Shown: positions 41,501 to 51,154, counted from the stretch's first letter. The stretch is DNA of 64,000 bases from Clostridiales bacterium (GCA_018364155.1 JAGZMM010000001.1:62001-126000), one strand, 5' to 3'. Numbers and translations: made by a program. The notes: a model not told the origin generated them from the letters alone.

Positions 41501-42469
41501 ATGCGAATATTTCGAAAATTGCAGGTGGTTTCTTTGGGAAAAAAGATTGCGAAAGGAATCGCGGCGGCTTTGCTGTTCGTCCTGGTATTTCTGCTTTCAG
41601 ACAAATGGGGTTCGCAGCTCTACCAGTGGCTGGAGCGCGAGCATGGGCAATACGTCTATCAATACGCCACCGAAGGCCAGTTTTCCGAGAACGTCTATCT
41701 GTCCGAGGAAACCGATCGGGCCTTTGGCGTGCCGGGCGGCCTTGCGGGAATTTCGGCAGAAGAGAGCCTGTCAAACCTAGCGCGGGATTTGATGAACCAG
41801 CAGTGGGAAACGGCCAAAACGCTGGAAATGAACGAAGGCTACATGGCCTACCTGCACGAGCACGGAACCGGCCTTACTGGCCTTTACGCTTTCTGTGAGC
41901 GGATTGCCGGGCTACAGGACAGTATGGTATACGCCTGCCGGTATCTGCTATTTTTGTTGTGGGTGGTGGTGCTCTATTTCCTGATGCGCTGCCGTCCCGC
42001 CCTTTATTTTTCCATGGGGCTTTTGTGCATTTTCGCCACCTGCGTGAAGCTTTCGGGCAAGTTTGTCGCCGTGTTTTTCTTCGGGGCCTCCACCTATACG
42101 CCCGTCCTCACTGATGGGCTTTTAGCTCCTCTGCTGGAAGCCATGCTCACTTTTTTGATTTTCGATATCACCATCGCTTCCTTGGAAAAAGTGCATTTGG
42201 GGCATAAGGTGGAGGCGCTTTATCAGGACCTGCCTGCCTTGCAGTGGCTAATGGTTCGTTTGGCCGGAGAAACAGAACACGAAAGCTGGTACCGCAGCGA
42301 TATCTCCCAGCTGCTGCCTCATTTCAGCGCCTACCTTACCACCGGAGCGCGCAGCCGAAAAAAGGCCGTCCGGCTGATGAAAGCCATCGAAAGACTGTGC
42401 GGCCCTCACACCAACCGCTCTTTTCTGGAAGCGGCGGTGGAGGTGCAGACCCTGCTTCCCGGCCGGTAG
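41501..42469 (+). CDS. Membrane protein of unknown function
   Basis: A 322-residue protein. The first membrane segment is IAAALLFVLVFLLSDKWGSQLYQ, followed by an external acidic domain (FSENVYLSEETDRAFG, about residues 45-145), then three to four closely spaced segments (LLFLLWVVVLYFLM, ALYFSMGLLCIFATCVKL) and a cytosolic C-terminal domain with helices (ISQLLPHFSAYLTTGARSRKKAVRLMKAIERL). The start at 41501 is chosen by hydropathy; the ribosome site is poor and GTG/TTG codons a few residues on are alternatives. No family recognised. Confidence 0.7.
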   Translation: MRIFRKLQVVSLGKKIAKGIAAALLFVLVFLLSDKWGSQLYQWLEREHGQYVYQYATEGQFSENVYLSEETDRAFGVPGGLAGISAEESLSNLARDLMNQQWETAKTLEMNEGYMAYLHEHGTGLTGLYAFCERIAGLQDSMVYACRYLLFLLWVVVLYFLMRCRPALYFSMGLLCIFATCVKLSGKFVAVFFFGASTYTPVLTDGLLAPLLEAMLTFLIFDITIASLEKVHLGHKVEALYQDLPALQWLMVRLAGETEHESWYRSDISQLLPHFSAYLTTGARSRKKAVRLMKAIERLCGPHTNRSFLEAAVEVQTLLPGR

Positions 42470-42475
42470 TGTAGG

Positions 42476-43855
42476 CTACGGTGTAGGCCTTGGGAGACGA
42501 AGAAAACCTGCTGCGGCTTTTGGTTTCTTCTGAGAATAATGCCGGTTTAAAAACCACTGGCACAAAAGCAAGGATAGAAAGGAAGCGGCAGGAGCGGCAA
42601 ACCCGATGAGGAACATGGAGGGGTGTTCCAAGTGAATCAAAAGACTCGACAGGGGAATGCGGACCAAAAAGGTGGCAATCAGACTGTGCACCAACGGGAA
42701 AAGAGGATGGCCGCCGCCGCTGAAAAAGGCGTTCATGCAAAAGACAAAGCAGACTAAGACGCAGTCGAGGCTGTAAGAACGCAGATAGAGCGCACCCTGG
42801 GCGATTACCTGGGGATCGACGGTGAAAAGGCCGACCATTGCGCCTGGATTCCATTGGGAGAGCAGAAAGCAGGCGAACCCGAATACCAGTGACAGCCCCA
42901 TAGCCAGGCGCAGACAACGCCTGGCCCGTTTCATCAGCCCCGCCCCGTCATGTTGGGCTGTCATAGCCGAAAGGGCGGCAGAAACGGCGGTGGTGGGCAG
43001 CATGCTGAACACGATGAGCTTTTCCACCACTCCCACCGCAGCGGAGGCGATGAGCCCCATGCTGTTGACCATGGCGGTGATAATCAGAAAGGAAACATTG
43101 ACAAGCCCTTCCTGCAAAGCGATGGGAAGTCCCGCTGTCAGCACGCCCTTGGCCGCTACCATGCGAAAACAGGGAGCGCTTTTTCGGTATTTTTGAAGCA
43201 GTCCCTTACCGGCAAGGTAGCACACTGCTAGAAGCAGGCTAGCCGCCTGGGCAAGCACTGTAGAAATGGCCGCGCCTGGAGCGCCCATGCCGAGGATGCC
43301 AACAAAGAGAAGGTCGGTGGAGACGTTGATGACGCAGGCAATCGCGATGAAGAGAAGAGGAGTGCGGGAATCCCCCAGCCCCCGCAGAATGCCGCTGACC
43401 ACATTGTAGCCCACAATAAAAAGAATGCCCCAGGAACATAAAAACAGGTATTCCCGGGTGGTTTCCAGCGCTGGGCCGGGCACTTGCATCAGTGTGCAGA
43501 TGGGATCGAGAAGGAGGAGGGTCAAACCGGTCAAGACCAGGGAAATCAGACCGAAGACCACCACCATCGTTTTGATTGCGTGGGCGATGTCCTGCCTCTG
43601 CCTGGCGCCGAAGTACCGGCCGATGAGCACCGTACCGCCGGCGGTCAGACCGATGGAAAGGCCGGTGATGGTCTGCATTACCTGGCCGCCGGTGGACACG
43701 GCACACACGCCGATGGAATCGGAAAAGCGCCCGACCATGAACAGGTCGGACGCTCCGTAGCAGGCCTGCAGCAGGTTTGATAGAAGAAAGGGAAGGGTAA
43801 AGCGCAGAAGGGTGGAAAAGGGCTTGCCTTCGGTGAGCCTGGTTGGATTTGTCAT
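42476..43855 (-). CDS. MATE-family efflux protein
   Basis: A 459-residue membrane protein with about twelve segments and two-fold repeat. The N-terminal FTLPFLLSNLLQACYGASDLFMVGRF and QTITGLSIGLTAGGTVLIGRYFGA, with GILRGLGDSRTPL in the loop, mark the MATE (multidrug and toxin extrusion) superfamily, NorM/DinF side. It exchanges drugs or metabolites for H+ or Na+. ATG 43855 follows GGGAGGGAG. It ends 6 nt from the convergent membrane protein gene. Confidence 0.9.
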   Translation of the reverse strand: MTNPTRLTEGKPFSTLLRFTLPFLLSNLLQACYGASDLFMVGRFSDSIGVCAVSTGGQVMQTITGLSIGLTAGGTVLIGRYFGARQRQDIAHAIKTMVVVFGLISLVLTGLTLLLLDPICTLMQVPGPALETTREYLFLCSWGILFIVGYNVVSGILRGLGDSRTPLLFIAIACVINVSTDLLFVGILGMGAPGAAISTVLAQAASLLLAVCYLAGKGLLQKYRKSAPCFRMVAAKGVLTAGLPIALQEGLVNVSFLIITAMVNSMGLIASAAVGVVEKLIVFSMLPTTAVSAALSAMTAQHDGAGLMKRARRCLRLAMGLSLVFGFACFLLSQWNPGAMVGLFTVDPQVIAQGALYLRSYSLDCVLVCFVFCMNAFFSGGGHPLFPLVHSLIATFLVRIPLSSLLIHLEHPSMFLIGFAAPAASFLSLLLCQWFLNRHYSQKKPKAAAGFLRLPRPTP

Positions 43856-43879
43856 GTCCGCTCCCTCCCGATGCGTTTT

Positions 43880-43920
43880 AAAAAGGTCCTGCGGCTAAGG
43901 TCGACCGCGGGACCTTTTTT
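43880..43920 (-). terminator. Terminator after the APC permease
   Basis: Stem 43881-43895 pairs with 43905-43920 (GGTCC-GCGG with CCGC-GGACC), flanked by A5 and T6, so it can terminate the permease transcript on the minus strand. Confidence 0.75.
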
Positions 43921-43952
43921 CATTCCTATGCATAAGGGAAGAACCATATGTG

Positions 43953-45422
43953 TCACAGAAAAAGAGAAAGATGCAGTCCCAGCACCAGCAAAACCGCCGC
44001 TCCTACAACCGTGCACCAGATACAAAACTCCCGGTCCAGCTTTTGTTTTTCCTGTCCCTGCGGCGGAGCGGGCAGGGGCGGGGAGAAGCTGTCTGCCGGC
44101 GGCTTTCGCACCCGGCGGCAGATGAAAAATAAGAGCAGGCCTATAAGGCACCAGAGAATCCCGGCAAAAACCGCTGTGCGATCCAGCTGGGTCATCAGCA
44201 GCAGATAGATCCCGATGCTCACCGGTGCACCCACCCAGAGAAGGGGTGCCCGAAAGGGCCTTTCAAGCTCGGGCTTTTTGATGCGCAGCCCGCAGGCAGC
44301 CGCCATACCGATGACATAGTAAAGAAGGGTTGCAAACAAAGACAGGGAAGCGATGATGGCGATGGAGTTGGTGGCGATAAGAAAGAGCATCAGCCCGCCT
44401 AAAAGGAGAATGGCCGGGACGGGAGTTTGAAAACGGGGATGAAGCCTACCTAAAAAGGCGGGCAGTGCGCCGTCCTTTGCCATGGTGTAGAGATAGCGGG
44501 CTGGGGCACTGACGCTGGCGTTTAAGGTGGAGAAGTCCCCGCCGAAGGCAATGCCTAGGCACAGCAGGACCAGGGGAAAGCCCACGATCCCAGCCAGGCG
44601 CATGCCGTCGGCATAGGGGGCGGCGGCGTCTGCCAGAGAAGCGAGCGCATCCGCGGGAACGATGCCGATGAGCGCCCACTGGAATAAGCCGGTAACGGCA
44701 AAGACGAGAAAGGGAGCCAGGATTAGAGAACGGGGCAGGTTTATCTGGGGATGCCGGATTTCTTCTCCCATGGCACAGCAGGTTTCAAAGCCCGCAAAGC
44801 ACCACCAGATCATAGCCACGCAGGGAAGAAATCCGGCGAGAGAGACACGGTCCATAAAAGGAATTTGTATACCTCCAAAGTGCATAGAGGGAAGGATGGA
44901 GCAGATCCAGACGATTGCCACGCCCCAGAAAAAGAACAAAAATCCGTTTTGCATCCGCCCGGTCATCTCCACGCCTCGTATGGCGAGAAACAGAAAGCCG
45001 ATCACGGCTGCAGCGGCGATCCATACATCCCCGAAAGGAAGAGTCAGGCCCAGTGCTTGCAGCATGGTGCGCAGATAGAAGCTGAAGGCAAGCGCCTCCC
45101 CGCCAGCTACCGACACCATCGAGATGATAAAGCACCAACCCGACAGCATGCCAAAAGGACGGGAGAGACCCAAGGAGGCGTATTGATACGTGCCGCCGGA
45201 GAAGGGGAGGGCGGCGGACATTTCCGCATAAAGCAGAGAGGGATAGATGCTGATCAGCAGGGCGGTGAGGGTGGCGAAGATCACGGCGCCGCCCATCAGG
45301 CCGACCACGTTTGCCCCTACCGTAAAAAGCCCGACGCCGATGACGGTACCGGTGGTGATGGTGATTGTTTCTCGCAGCCCAAGGCATCGACGAAGGGCGG
45401 GGACCGAAGTTTTTTCTTGCAT
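43953..45422 (-). CDS. APC-family amino acid permease
   Basis: A 489-residue membrane protein with about twelve to thirteen segments. TVIGVGLFTVGANVVGLMGGAVIFATL is the first-segment region of amino acid/polyamine/organocation permeases, AEMSAALPFSGGTYQYASLGLSRPFG the following conserved loop, and WWCFAGFETCCAMGEEIRHPQ the sixth-segment region. Substrate not predictable. The C-terminal tail has a Pro-rich cytosolic piece (SFSPPLPAPPQGQEKQK) then one more hydrophobic helix, an unusual extension. ATG 45422 follows GGAAAGGAAG. Confidence 0.9.
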   Translation of the reverse strand: MQEKTSVPALRRCLGLRETITITTGTVIGVGLFTVGANVVGLMGGAVIFATLTALLISIYPSLLYAEMSAALPFSGGTYQYASLGLSRPFGMLSGWCFIISMVSVAGGEALAFSFYLRTMLQALGLTLPFGDVWIAAAAVIGFLFLAIRGVEMTGRMQNGFLFFFWGVAIVWICSILPSMHFGGIQIPFMDRVSLAGFLPCVAMIWWCFAGFETCCAMGEEIRHPQINLPRSLILAPFLVFAVTGLFQWALIGIVPADALASLADAAAPYADGMRLAGIVGFPLVLLCLGIAFGGDFSTLNASVSAPARYLYTMAKDGALPAFLGRLHPRFQTPVPAILLLGGLMLFLIATNSIAIIASLSLFATLLYYVIGMAAACGLRIKKPELERPFRAPLLWVGAPVSIGIYLLLMTQLDRTAVFAGILWCLIGLLLFFICRRVRKPPADSFSPPLPAPPQGQEKQKLDREFCIWCTVVGAAVLLVLGLHLSLFL

Positions 45423-45642
45423 AGACCTCGCTTCCTTTCCCTAAAACGGCTGTTTTTCTCAGCTTATGCGGGAAACGCGAATTTGGCGACGGATATAAAA
45501 CGCGGTGTTTTTTCTCTAAGCCGCAGAAGCATCGTCTTGCCGGCTCGGTATAGGGAAGAATGAGAATAGGGGACAGCCGATGAAAAAACTAGGCGGAGGA
45601 AACTTTGCATCGCTTTCTCCTGCCGTCTTTGTTTCTTTCAAA

Positions 45643-45681
45643 ACAAAACCCCCGTCGGCATCCACTGGATGCCGACGGGGG
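45643..45681 (-). terminator. Terminator after the O-antigen-ligase-like gene
   Basis: Stem CCCCCGTCGGCATCC (45649-45663) with GGATGCCGACGGGGG (45667-45681); on the minus strand a T-rich tract (TTTTGTTTT) follows. Confidence 0.85.
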
Positions 45682-45698
45682 ACTTAACGCTTGCGCAA

Positions 45699-47363
45699 TC
45701 ATGAATTCCAGCGCTCGGAAGGCGGATGCTCCCGCAGCGGCGCACGGTCTGTTCCGGTTGGCTTTTCATTGAGCTTACGGGCAGTGCTTTGCAAATAGGT
45801 GGAATAGGAAGAAACCGAGTCCGACGAAGAATACCGGGTGGAAGGAATGTCGTGTGTGTGCAGCTTCACCGGCTCCCGATGGCTGGGAAGAGGATAGACA
45901 TTATACACTGGCGAATGAGAGGAACCCAAGCTGAGCATGCCGAACTCGGCGGCAGGGGCTTCCTGCCATTCGTACTTGGTCATCCGGCTAGCCGTGTAAC
46001 CCAGCAGCAGCCAGAAGATGACTACCATAAAGGTCACGTCGAACAGCACCGCTTTCTCAAAAAAGCCGTACACGCCATAGGCGCCGATGGCGGCAAAGAG
46101 CATGGGCAACTCCTTGAGATTTTTGTCTCGGTTTTTGCGCAGGCAGTGGATTAAGCGCCGGCCAAACAGCAACACGAAGGCGGCGAAGATGGACAGGCCT
46201 ACCAGCCCGTTGGAGATCAAAATGGTCAGGTACCCGTCATGCAGGTCGGTATAGGTGAAACCGTTGACCAAATATCGTTCGCCATAAGGAACGATATTGC
46301 CCTTGCCCACCCCCATCAGCGGGAACTTGCCGAACAGCACCATCGACTGTTCCAGAGAGCCCAGCCGGCCGCTAGACACTTCGTATTCTTCCGTTCGGCC
46401 GATTTCCACATTCATTGCCGCAATGGGAGAAGAGCCGCTCTCAGTGTCCACCACAGTGGTTTTTTGCGTCTGGGTCTGAGTCGTTAGGTTCACAAGCTGG
46501 GAAACGCCAGCCTGGCAGGAGGAACGAATGGCCAGACTGGAAAAAGCCAGCGTTAAGCAGCATGCAGCCAGCAGCAGGCCGCGAATCACCGACTTTTTGC
46601 CAGAATGATGAATGCTGCTTTGATAAAGCCGGTAAAAGGAATAGACAACAATGTAGGTAATAGCGAAAACCAGGGATGCATTGGAGTCGGACAGCAATAG
46701 GCTCAACGTGTTGCCCGCAAAGCACACTACCGCCAACCACACCGGGATGCGGCGTTCGCCCGGCGCCTGTTCCCTGCGTTTTTGCAGCAGAATGTGGCAG
46801 CAAACCATGCCGATGACCGAAGAAAAAGCCGCCAGGTTCGGATTGGTATAAAGCCCGGTGAAACGATTGTCCATGATGCCCAGAATGTAGTCGGACACGT
46901 AGAGTCGCCCGGTGGGCGCAAAGGCCACAATCGCCAGACCGCCGACCGCCAGGGCGGTGGACAGCACCATGATAAGACCAAAAATCCGGTTCATTTCCCG
47001 CTTGGTTTTGCGCCGATCGGGTTCGGCGTGAAGGCCATAGAACAAAAAGAAGCAAACCGCCGCGTGATAGAGCATGATCAGATTCATGCCAAAACCACTG
47101 TCAATATGCAGCAGAGCGGTAATCAGCCCCGCGCCTAGAAAGGCCAGCAGCACACTTCCGTAGCGGATGCGGCGGGGGCTCTTGCGGGAAATAAACAAAT
47201 CAAAGAAGAAAACGCCCGCCCACAGGAACATCAGCACGTTGACCACAATGCCGGCGAAATCCCAAAAGCACACCGAACAGAAAAACAGATTCAAAATATA
47301 TGCCGTTCGGAATACCGAAGGGTCGCGCAGTTTTTCGAAAACAAGCGCTCTTTTTGTGCGCAT
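45699..47363 (-). CDS. O-antigen ligase/polymerase-like membrane protein
   Basis: A 554-residue membrane protein with about ten to twelve segments. The Wzy_C signature is visible late in the sequence: LGSLEQSMVLFGKFPLMGVGKGN, then DLHDGYLTILISNGLVGLSIF, which resembles the HN-x-YL region of O-antigen ligases and polysaccharide polymerases. It could polymerise or attach a cell-surface glycan. A long external loop (about residues 300-345) is Ser/Thr-rich, and the C-terminal 100 residues are a cytosolic Ser-rich tail (SSSDSVSSYSTYLQ). The start is ATG 47363; GTG 47369 has better ribosome spacing (AGGAG six nt away) and would add two residues. Confidence 0.8.
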   Translation of the reverse strand: MRTKRALVFEKLRDPSVFRTAYILNLFFCSVCFWDFAGIVVNVLMFLWAGVFFFDLFISRKSPRRIRYGSVLLAFLGAGLITALLHIDSGFGMNLIMLYHAAVCFFLFYGLHAEPDRRKTKREMNRIFGLIMVLSTALAVGGLAIVAFAPTGRLYVSDYILGIMDNRFTGLYTNPNLAAFSSVIGMVCCHILLQKRREQAPGERRIPVWLAVVCFAGNTLSLLLSDSNASLVFAITYIVVYSFYRLYQSSIHHSGKKSVIRGLLLAACCLTLAFSSLAIRSSCQAGVSQLVNLTTQTQTQKTTVVDTESGSSPIAAMNVEIGRTEEYEVSSGRLGSLEQSMVLFGKFPLMGVGKGNIVPYGERYLVNGFTYTDLHDGYLTILISNGLVGLSIFAAFVLLFGRRLIHCLRKNRDKNLKELPMLFAAIGAYGVYGFFEKAVLFDVTFMVVIFWLLLGYTASRMTKYEWQEAPAAEFGMLSLGSSHSPVYNVYPLPSHREPVKLHTHDIPSTRYSSSDSVSSYSTYLQSTARKLNEKPTGTDRAPLREHPPSERWNS

Positions 47364-47496
47364 ATGCACCCACATCTCCTGCCTAAAAAGAATCAAAACT
47401 GGGAATCTTCAAACAATAAGCGTTCGTCTGAAACGAACCGATATCTCCGCATAACTAATTATTGGTAAATTACCCGTTTCATTTACAATGGGATTC

Positions 47497-47525
47497 ATTA
47501 TACATCAAACAAAAATCGATTGCAA
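47497..47525 (-). promoter_or_regulatory. SigA-type promoter of the O-antigen-ligase-like gene
   Basis: On the minus strand TTGCAA (47525-47520) and perfect TATAAT (47502-47497) are 17 nt apart. A GTAAAT/ATTTAC inverted repeat (47464-47485) lies just downstream in the early transcript. The leader is about 120 nt long. Confidence 0.75.
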
Positions 47526-47758
47526 CTTTTGGTGAAAATGTTCAGTGAAAATTTACAGAATCCACATACTTTGTTCGTCTGCTTTGGTAAAAGGAATCGG
47601 AAAGAGAATTTCTGTGCCAAATGAGAGGGTGAGTTTCCGAGATTTTCTATTTGCAAAAATTTTCAATCTGTTCATGAATAAAAACTAGCCAAATACAGTG
47701 TTCATATGTTATACTCATAAACAATGCACAATTCTAAAATTCTGGAGGCAAGCAACGT

Positions 47759-48190
47759 ATGAAGTACAAAATGCGCATTCTTCACTATTCCAAATCCGGC
47801 AATGCCGGCAGCCTGGCTCAGGCCATCACCGAAGACCAGAAGGCCAAATGTGACAAAATTCCGCCCGCTTATCCGTGTGAAAATGAAAAGCTGGTCATGA
47901 TCGGCGTAGACGCGGATAAGAAATCGCCGGAAAAGCCTCTGGCGGACTTCTGCGCGACCCTGACGCCGGCCCGTGCGAAGAATGTCGCGTTCTTTGCCAT
48001 CGGCGGCTCCTGCAACGAAATGATCGATGAGCTTAAGAAGATCGTCAAAGCTACCGGCACCAATGTGCTGGAGGAAACCTTCTCGGTACAAGCCAAAAGC
48101 TCTCTGTTCAAGAAGGCAAAGCTCAGCGACGAAGATTTGAAGGCAGGCGTTGCTTGGGCTTCGAAAACCGTCGATTCTCTTCTTGCCTAA
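47759..48190 (+). CDS. Flavodoxin-like protein
   Basis: A 143-residue protein with the flavodoxin-type opening MRILHYSKSGNAGSLAQAI (phosphate loop SKSGNAG binding FMN) and a strand pattern through VMIGVDAD and AKNVAFFAIGG, then helical KKIVKATGTN. It lacks a clear acidic/aromatic FMN isoalloxazine loop, so it may bind FMN weakly or serve as an electron carrier of a divergent type. ATG 47759 lies behind CTGGAGG. A perfect hairpin terminator follows at 48231. Confidence 0.75.
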   Translation: MKYKMRILHYSKSGNAGSLAQAITEDQKAKCDKIPPAYPCENEKLVMIGVDADKKSPEKPLADFCATLTPARAKNVAFFAIGGSCNEMIDELKKIVKATGTNVLEETFSVQAKSSLFKKAKLSDEDLKAGVAWASKTVDSLLA

Positions 48191-48230
48191 CGTAAAGACG
48201 AGCCAGCGGCAAACATAACTGCAAAAAAAG

Positions 48231-48267
48231 AAAAATCCCGTATTGGATGACTCCATACGGGATTTTT
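48231..48267. terminator. Bidirectional terminator
   Basis: AAAAATCCCGTAT (48231-48243) pairs perfectly with ATACGGGATTTTT (48255-48267). It closes the flavodoxin-like gene and, from the other strand, the DUF1540 gene. Confidence 0.85.
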
Positions 48268-48292
48268 GCATGCAAATGGGAATCAGCCGCAG

Positions 48293-48463
48293 TTACCGGC
48301 CGAGCTCAAAAGACTTACAGTCGGTGCACTGATCCATGGTGGGGTGTTGTTCATGGGTGCCGACGAGAATGCGCTCGAGGGAGCAGTAATTCTCGTTGGA
48401 GCAGTGATGCTTGCACTGCTGAACAGTGCACTGAATGCAATGGTTCGCATGACATTTTTCCAT
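48293..48463 (-). CDS. DUF1540 Cys-rich small protein
   Basis: A 56-residue protein: MEKCHANHCIQCTVQQCKHH at the N-terminus, then CSNENYC, ILVGTHEQHPTMDQCTDCKSF. The spacing of the eight cysteines and the ending CxxCKSF identify the DUF1540 family, found in spore-forming Bacillota, sometimes in two copies per protein. It probably binds a metal; function is not established. AAGGAGG lies 10 nt before ATG 48463. Confidence 0.85.
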   Translation of the reverse strand: MEKCHANHCIQCTVQQCKHHCSNENYCSLERILVGTHEQHPTMDQCTDCKSFELGR

Positions 48464-48644
48464 GGCTTTTCTACCTCCTTTTTTGGGTTCCTCTTTATTC
48501 TGTCCGAGGTGAAAAGGTTTATGAGAGGAGAAAACTGTTTTTTAAAAACATAGGGAAAGAAAGCAGGAAAAATTTTCTTTTTTTTGCGTGTTTTCGGGTG
48601 CGCATGCAGTATAATAAAGGAAAACCGGATCGGAGGCGCTTTCG

Positions 48645-50015
48645 ATGAGAGCATACGAAGAAATCCTTTCGAGGCAGCGAGCCTATTTTCGCGAGGGCCA
48701 TACCCGCCCCCTTTCGTTTCGTCTGCGGCAGCTTTCCCTGCTGCAGCATGCACTGCTCGCCTGTGAACCGGCGCTATTGGAGGCGCTGCAGGCGGATTTG
48801 GGCAAGGCGCCCTTTGAAGGATATGCAACCGAGCTGGGTCTTCTTCTGGAAGAGCTTCGATATGCAAAAAAGAACCTAGCCTCTTGGATGAGGCCTGAGC
48901 GGGTAAGAACCTCCCTGCTGCATGCTCCGTCCAGCAGTGTCATTGTGAAAGAACCACTGGGCGTGGTGTTGATCCTTTCTCCGTGGAACTATCCGCTGCA
49001 GCTGACCATTGCGCCATTGATTGCGGCGCTTGCGGCGGGAAACTGCGCAGTGGTCAAACCTTCCAGGTACGCGCCTAAAACTGCCGCTGTGATCGAAAAG
49101 ATGCTTTCGTCCTGTTTTTCTCCGGAGCATGTCTGCGTGGTGCAGGGGGGGCGGGAGGAAAATGAGGCGCTGTTATCGCTGCGGTTTGACCATATCTTTT
49201 TTACCGGCAGCCCAAAGGTGGGGCGGGTGGTCATGCGGGCGGCGGCGGAGCATCTGACGCCGGTCACCCTGGAGTTGGGCGGAAAAAGCCCCTGTCTGCT
49301 CGACGAAACGGCCGACCTTGCCGTAGCCGCCCGGCGTATCGCTTGGGGCAAAAGCCTCAACGCCGGACAGACCTGCGTAGCGCCCGACTATCTGCTTTTA
49401 CCAGTCCAGAAAGTGGAAGCCTTCGCCAAAGCTTACTGCAAAGCGGTGCGGTGCTTTTACGGGGGTGACCCGGTTCACAACCCCGAATATCCCCGCATCA
49501 TCACCGACCGGCATTTCGAGCGCCTGTCCGGCCTGATGGAAAGCGGCAGAGTGCTGTACGGCGGCCGCAAGGACGCAGTCCTTCGCAAAATTGAGCCGAC
49601 CCTTTTGACCGGTGTTACTCTGGAAAGCCCGGTGATGAGAGAAGAAATCTTCGGCCCTTTGCTTCCCGTCTTACCATATGCGTCGGTGGAAGAGGCGTTT
49701 GGCATCATCGCCCGCTTGCAAAAGCCGTTGGCGTTTTACCTGTTTACCAAAGATAAGGCCCTGGCAAAACGGGCGCTGCAAGAGGTTCCCTTCGGGGGTG
49801 GCTGCATCAACGACACGGTCATTCACCTATCCAATCCCCGACTGCCCTTCGGGGGTGTGGGGGAGAGTGGCATGGGTGCTTACCACGGCAAAAAAGGGTT
49901 CGATACCTTGACCCATGAAAAAAGCGTATTGATTCATTCGCAAAAGCTGGACGTTTTCTTCCGTTACCCACCCTATAAAGGCAAGCTTTGGATGCTCAAA
50001 AAGCTTATGAAGTAA
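48645..50015 (+). CDS. Aldehyde dehydrogenase, class 3-like
   Basis: A 456-residue NAD(P)-dependent aldehyde dehydrogenase. LSPWNYPLQLTIAPLIAALAAGN is the cofactor-binding strand region, FFTGSPKVGR the next loop, the general base Glu lies in LELGGKSP and the nucleophile Cys in NAGQTCVAPDY. The short length, the absence of an N-terminal extension and the C-terminal RYPPYKGK fit the membrane-associated/class 3 group that oxidises medium to long-chain aldehydes. A perfect TATAAT lies at 48610-48615 but no good -35 box is at the right distance. ATG 48645 follows GGATCGGAGG. Confidence 0.9.
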   Translation: MRAYEEILSRQRAYFREGHTRPLSFRLRQLSLLQHALLACEPALLEALQADLGKAPFEGYATELGLLLEELRYAKKNLASWMRPERVRTSLLHAPSSSVIVKEPLGVVLILSPWNYPLQLTIAPLIAALAAGNCAVVKPSRYAPKTAAVIEKMLSSCFSPEHVCVVQGGREENEALLSLRFDHIFFTGSPKVGRVVMRAAAEHLTPVTLELGGKSPCLLDETADLAVAARRIAWGKSLNAGQTCVAPDYLLLPVQKVEAFAKAYCKAVRCFYGGDPVHNPEYPRIITDRHFERLSGLMESGRVLYGGRKDAVLRKIEPTLLTGVTLESPVMREEIFGPLLPVLPYASVEEAFGIIARLQKPLAFYLFTKDKALAKRALQEVPFGGGCINDTVIHLSNPRLPFGGVGESGMGAYHGKKGFDTLTHEKSVLIHSQKLDVFFRYPPYKGKLWMLKKLMK

Positions 50016-50229
50016 CTTAAATTGCAGAGAATTGGGAAAAGAATACGTCCAGAAGGAATGGATTTACAGAAAGACGCGTAAAATTGGAAAAACAGGATGA
50101 TACCAGGCTGGTTTTGTGGTATAATCGCTAAGAACCGGATTGGAACCGGCGGGTTGATTGGATGGCTTGGACCGCCGCTTCTCCTTCCTTTTTCCGATGA
50201 GCGGAGTAAAAATTGACGAGGTGACGAGT

Positions 50230-51048
50230 TTGGATTTTTTTGAATTGCTCAAGGCGATCTTTTTCGGCATCATTCAGGGCATCACCGAATGGCTGCCTAT
50301 CAGCAGCACCGGCCACATGATTCTGGCGGATGAGTTTATGCAGCTCAAAGAGGTAACGCCCGGGTTTATCAATACCTTTCTGGTGGTCATCCAGTTTGGA
50401 TCGATTCTGGCGGTAATCGTCATGTTTTTCCACAAGCTCAATCCTTTTTCGCCCAAGAAGAGCCTGGTGCAGAAAAAGGAGACCTTCTCTTTGTGGGGCA
50501 AGGTACTTGTGGCGGTCGTGCCGGCGGCCATCATCGGCTTTCTGTTTGAGGACCAGATTCACGAGTGGCTCTATAACCCCACTGTCATTGCCATTGCGCT
50601 GATTGTGTACGGCGTGCTCTTCATTGTGCTGGAGCTCAATAAGAAGAAGGCCAGAGTGGAGAATTTCTCTCAGCTGACCTATCAGATGGCCTTGTTCATC
50701 GGCGTGTTTCAGGTGCTGGCTCTGATCCCGGGTACCTCCCGGTCGGGCGCCACCATTCTAGGCGCTATCATTCTGGGGACCTCCCGCTATGTGGCGGCGG
50801 AGTTTTCCTTTTTCTTGGCTATCCCCACCATGCTGGGCGCCAGCGGGTACGAACTGTTGAAGTCCGGCCTTTCCTATACCGGCAGCGAATGGGCGGTCAT
50901 GATTGTGGGTACGGTGGTGTCTTTTGTCGTGTCGGTGTTCGCCATCAAGTTTTTGATGAACTTTATTAAGAAGCACGACTTTAAGGCGTTCGGGTATTAC
51001 CGCATCGTGCTTGGTATTGCGGTGCTCCTTTATTTTGCCTTCCATTAA
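50230..51048 (+). CDS. uppP: Undecaprenyl-diphosphatase UppP/BacA
   Basis: A 272-residue membrane enzyme that removes a phosphate from undecaprenyl diphosphate to recycle the lipid carrier of cell-wall synthesis. The two signature motifs are present: GIIQGITEWLPISSTGHM near the N-terminus, with the acidic residues, and PGTSRSGAT in the second half. TTG 50230 is chosen because GAGGTGA lies 7 nt upstream and the protein then begins at its first membrane segment; ATG 50197 lacks a ribosome site. BacA overproduction gives bacitracin tolerance in other species. Confidence 0.93.
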   Translation: MDFFELLKAIFFGIIQGITEWLPISSTGHMILADEFMQLKEVTPGFINTFLVVIQFGSILAVIVMFFHKLNPFSPKKSLVQKKETFSLWGKVLVAVVPAAIIGFLFEDQIHEWLYNPTVIAIALIVYGVLFIVLELNKKKARVENFSQLTYQMALFIGVFQVLALIPGTSRSGATILGAIILGTSRYVAAEFSFFLAIPTMLGASGYELLKSGLSYTGSEWAVMIVGTVVSFVVSVFAIKFLMNFIKKHDFKAFGYYRIVLGIAVLLYFAFH

Positions 51049-51064
51049 AAAAGGAAAGGAATTG

Positions 51065-51095
51065 CGCCCGGCTGATTCCAGCCGGGCGTTTTTTG
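51065..51095 (+). terminator. Terminator after uppP
   Basis: Perfect 10-bp stem (51065-51074 with 51079-51088), ATTC loop and T6. Confidence 0.9.
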
Positions 51096-51096
51096 T

Positions 51097-51125
51097 TTGC
51101 CATTGGCTGCGCCAACCGGTATAAT
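51097..51125 (+). promoter_or_regulatory. Promoter with a palindrome in its spacer
   Basis: TTGCCA (51097-51102), 17-nt spacer, perfect TATAAT (51120-51125), directly after the uppP terminator and 30 nt before the radical SAM gene. The spacer begins with TTGGC-TGC-GCCAA (51103-51115), a possible repressor site. Confidence 0.75.
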
Positions 51126-51154
51126 AAACCCAAACGACGAATGGGGGACCAACA

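Noticed and set aside
48283..48867. Long minus-strand frame over the aldehyde dehydrogenase start
   Set aside because: It overlaps two real genes in other frames and lacks a ribosome site; the true minus-strand gene here is the DUF1540 gene at 48293-48463.
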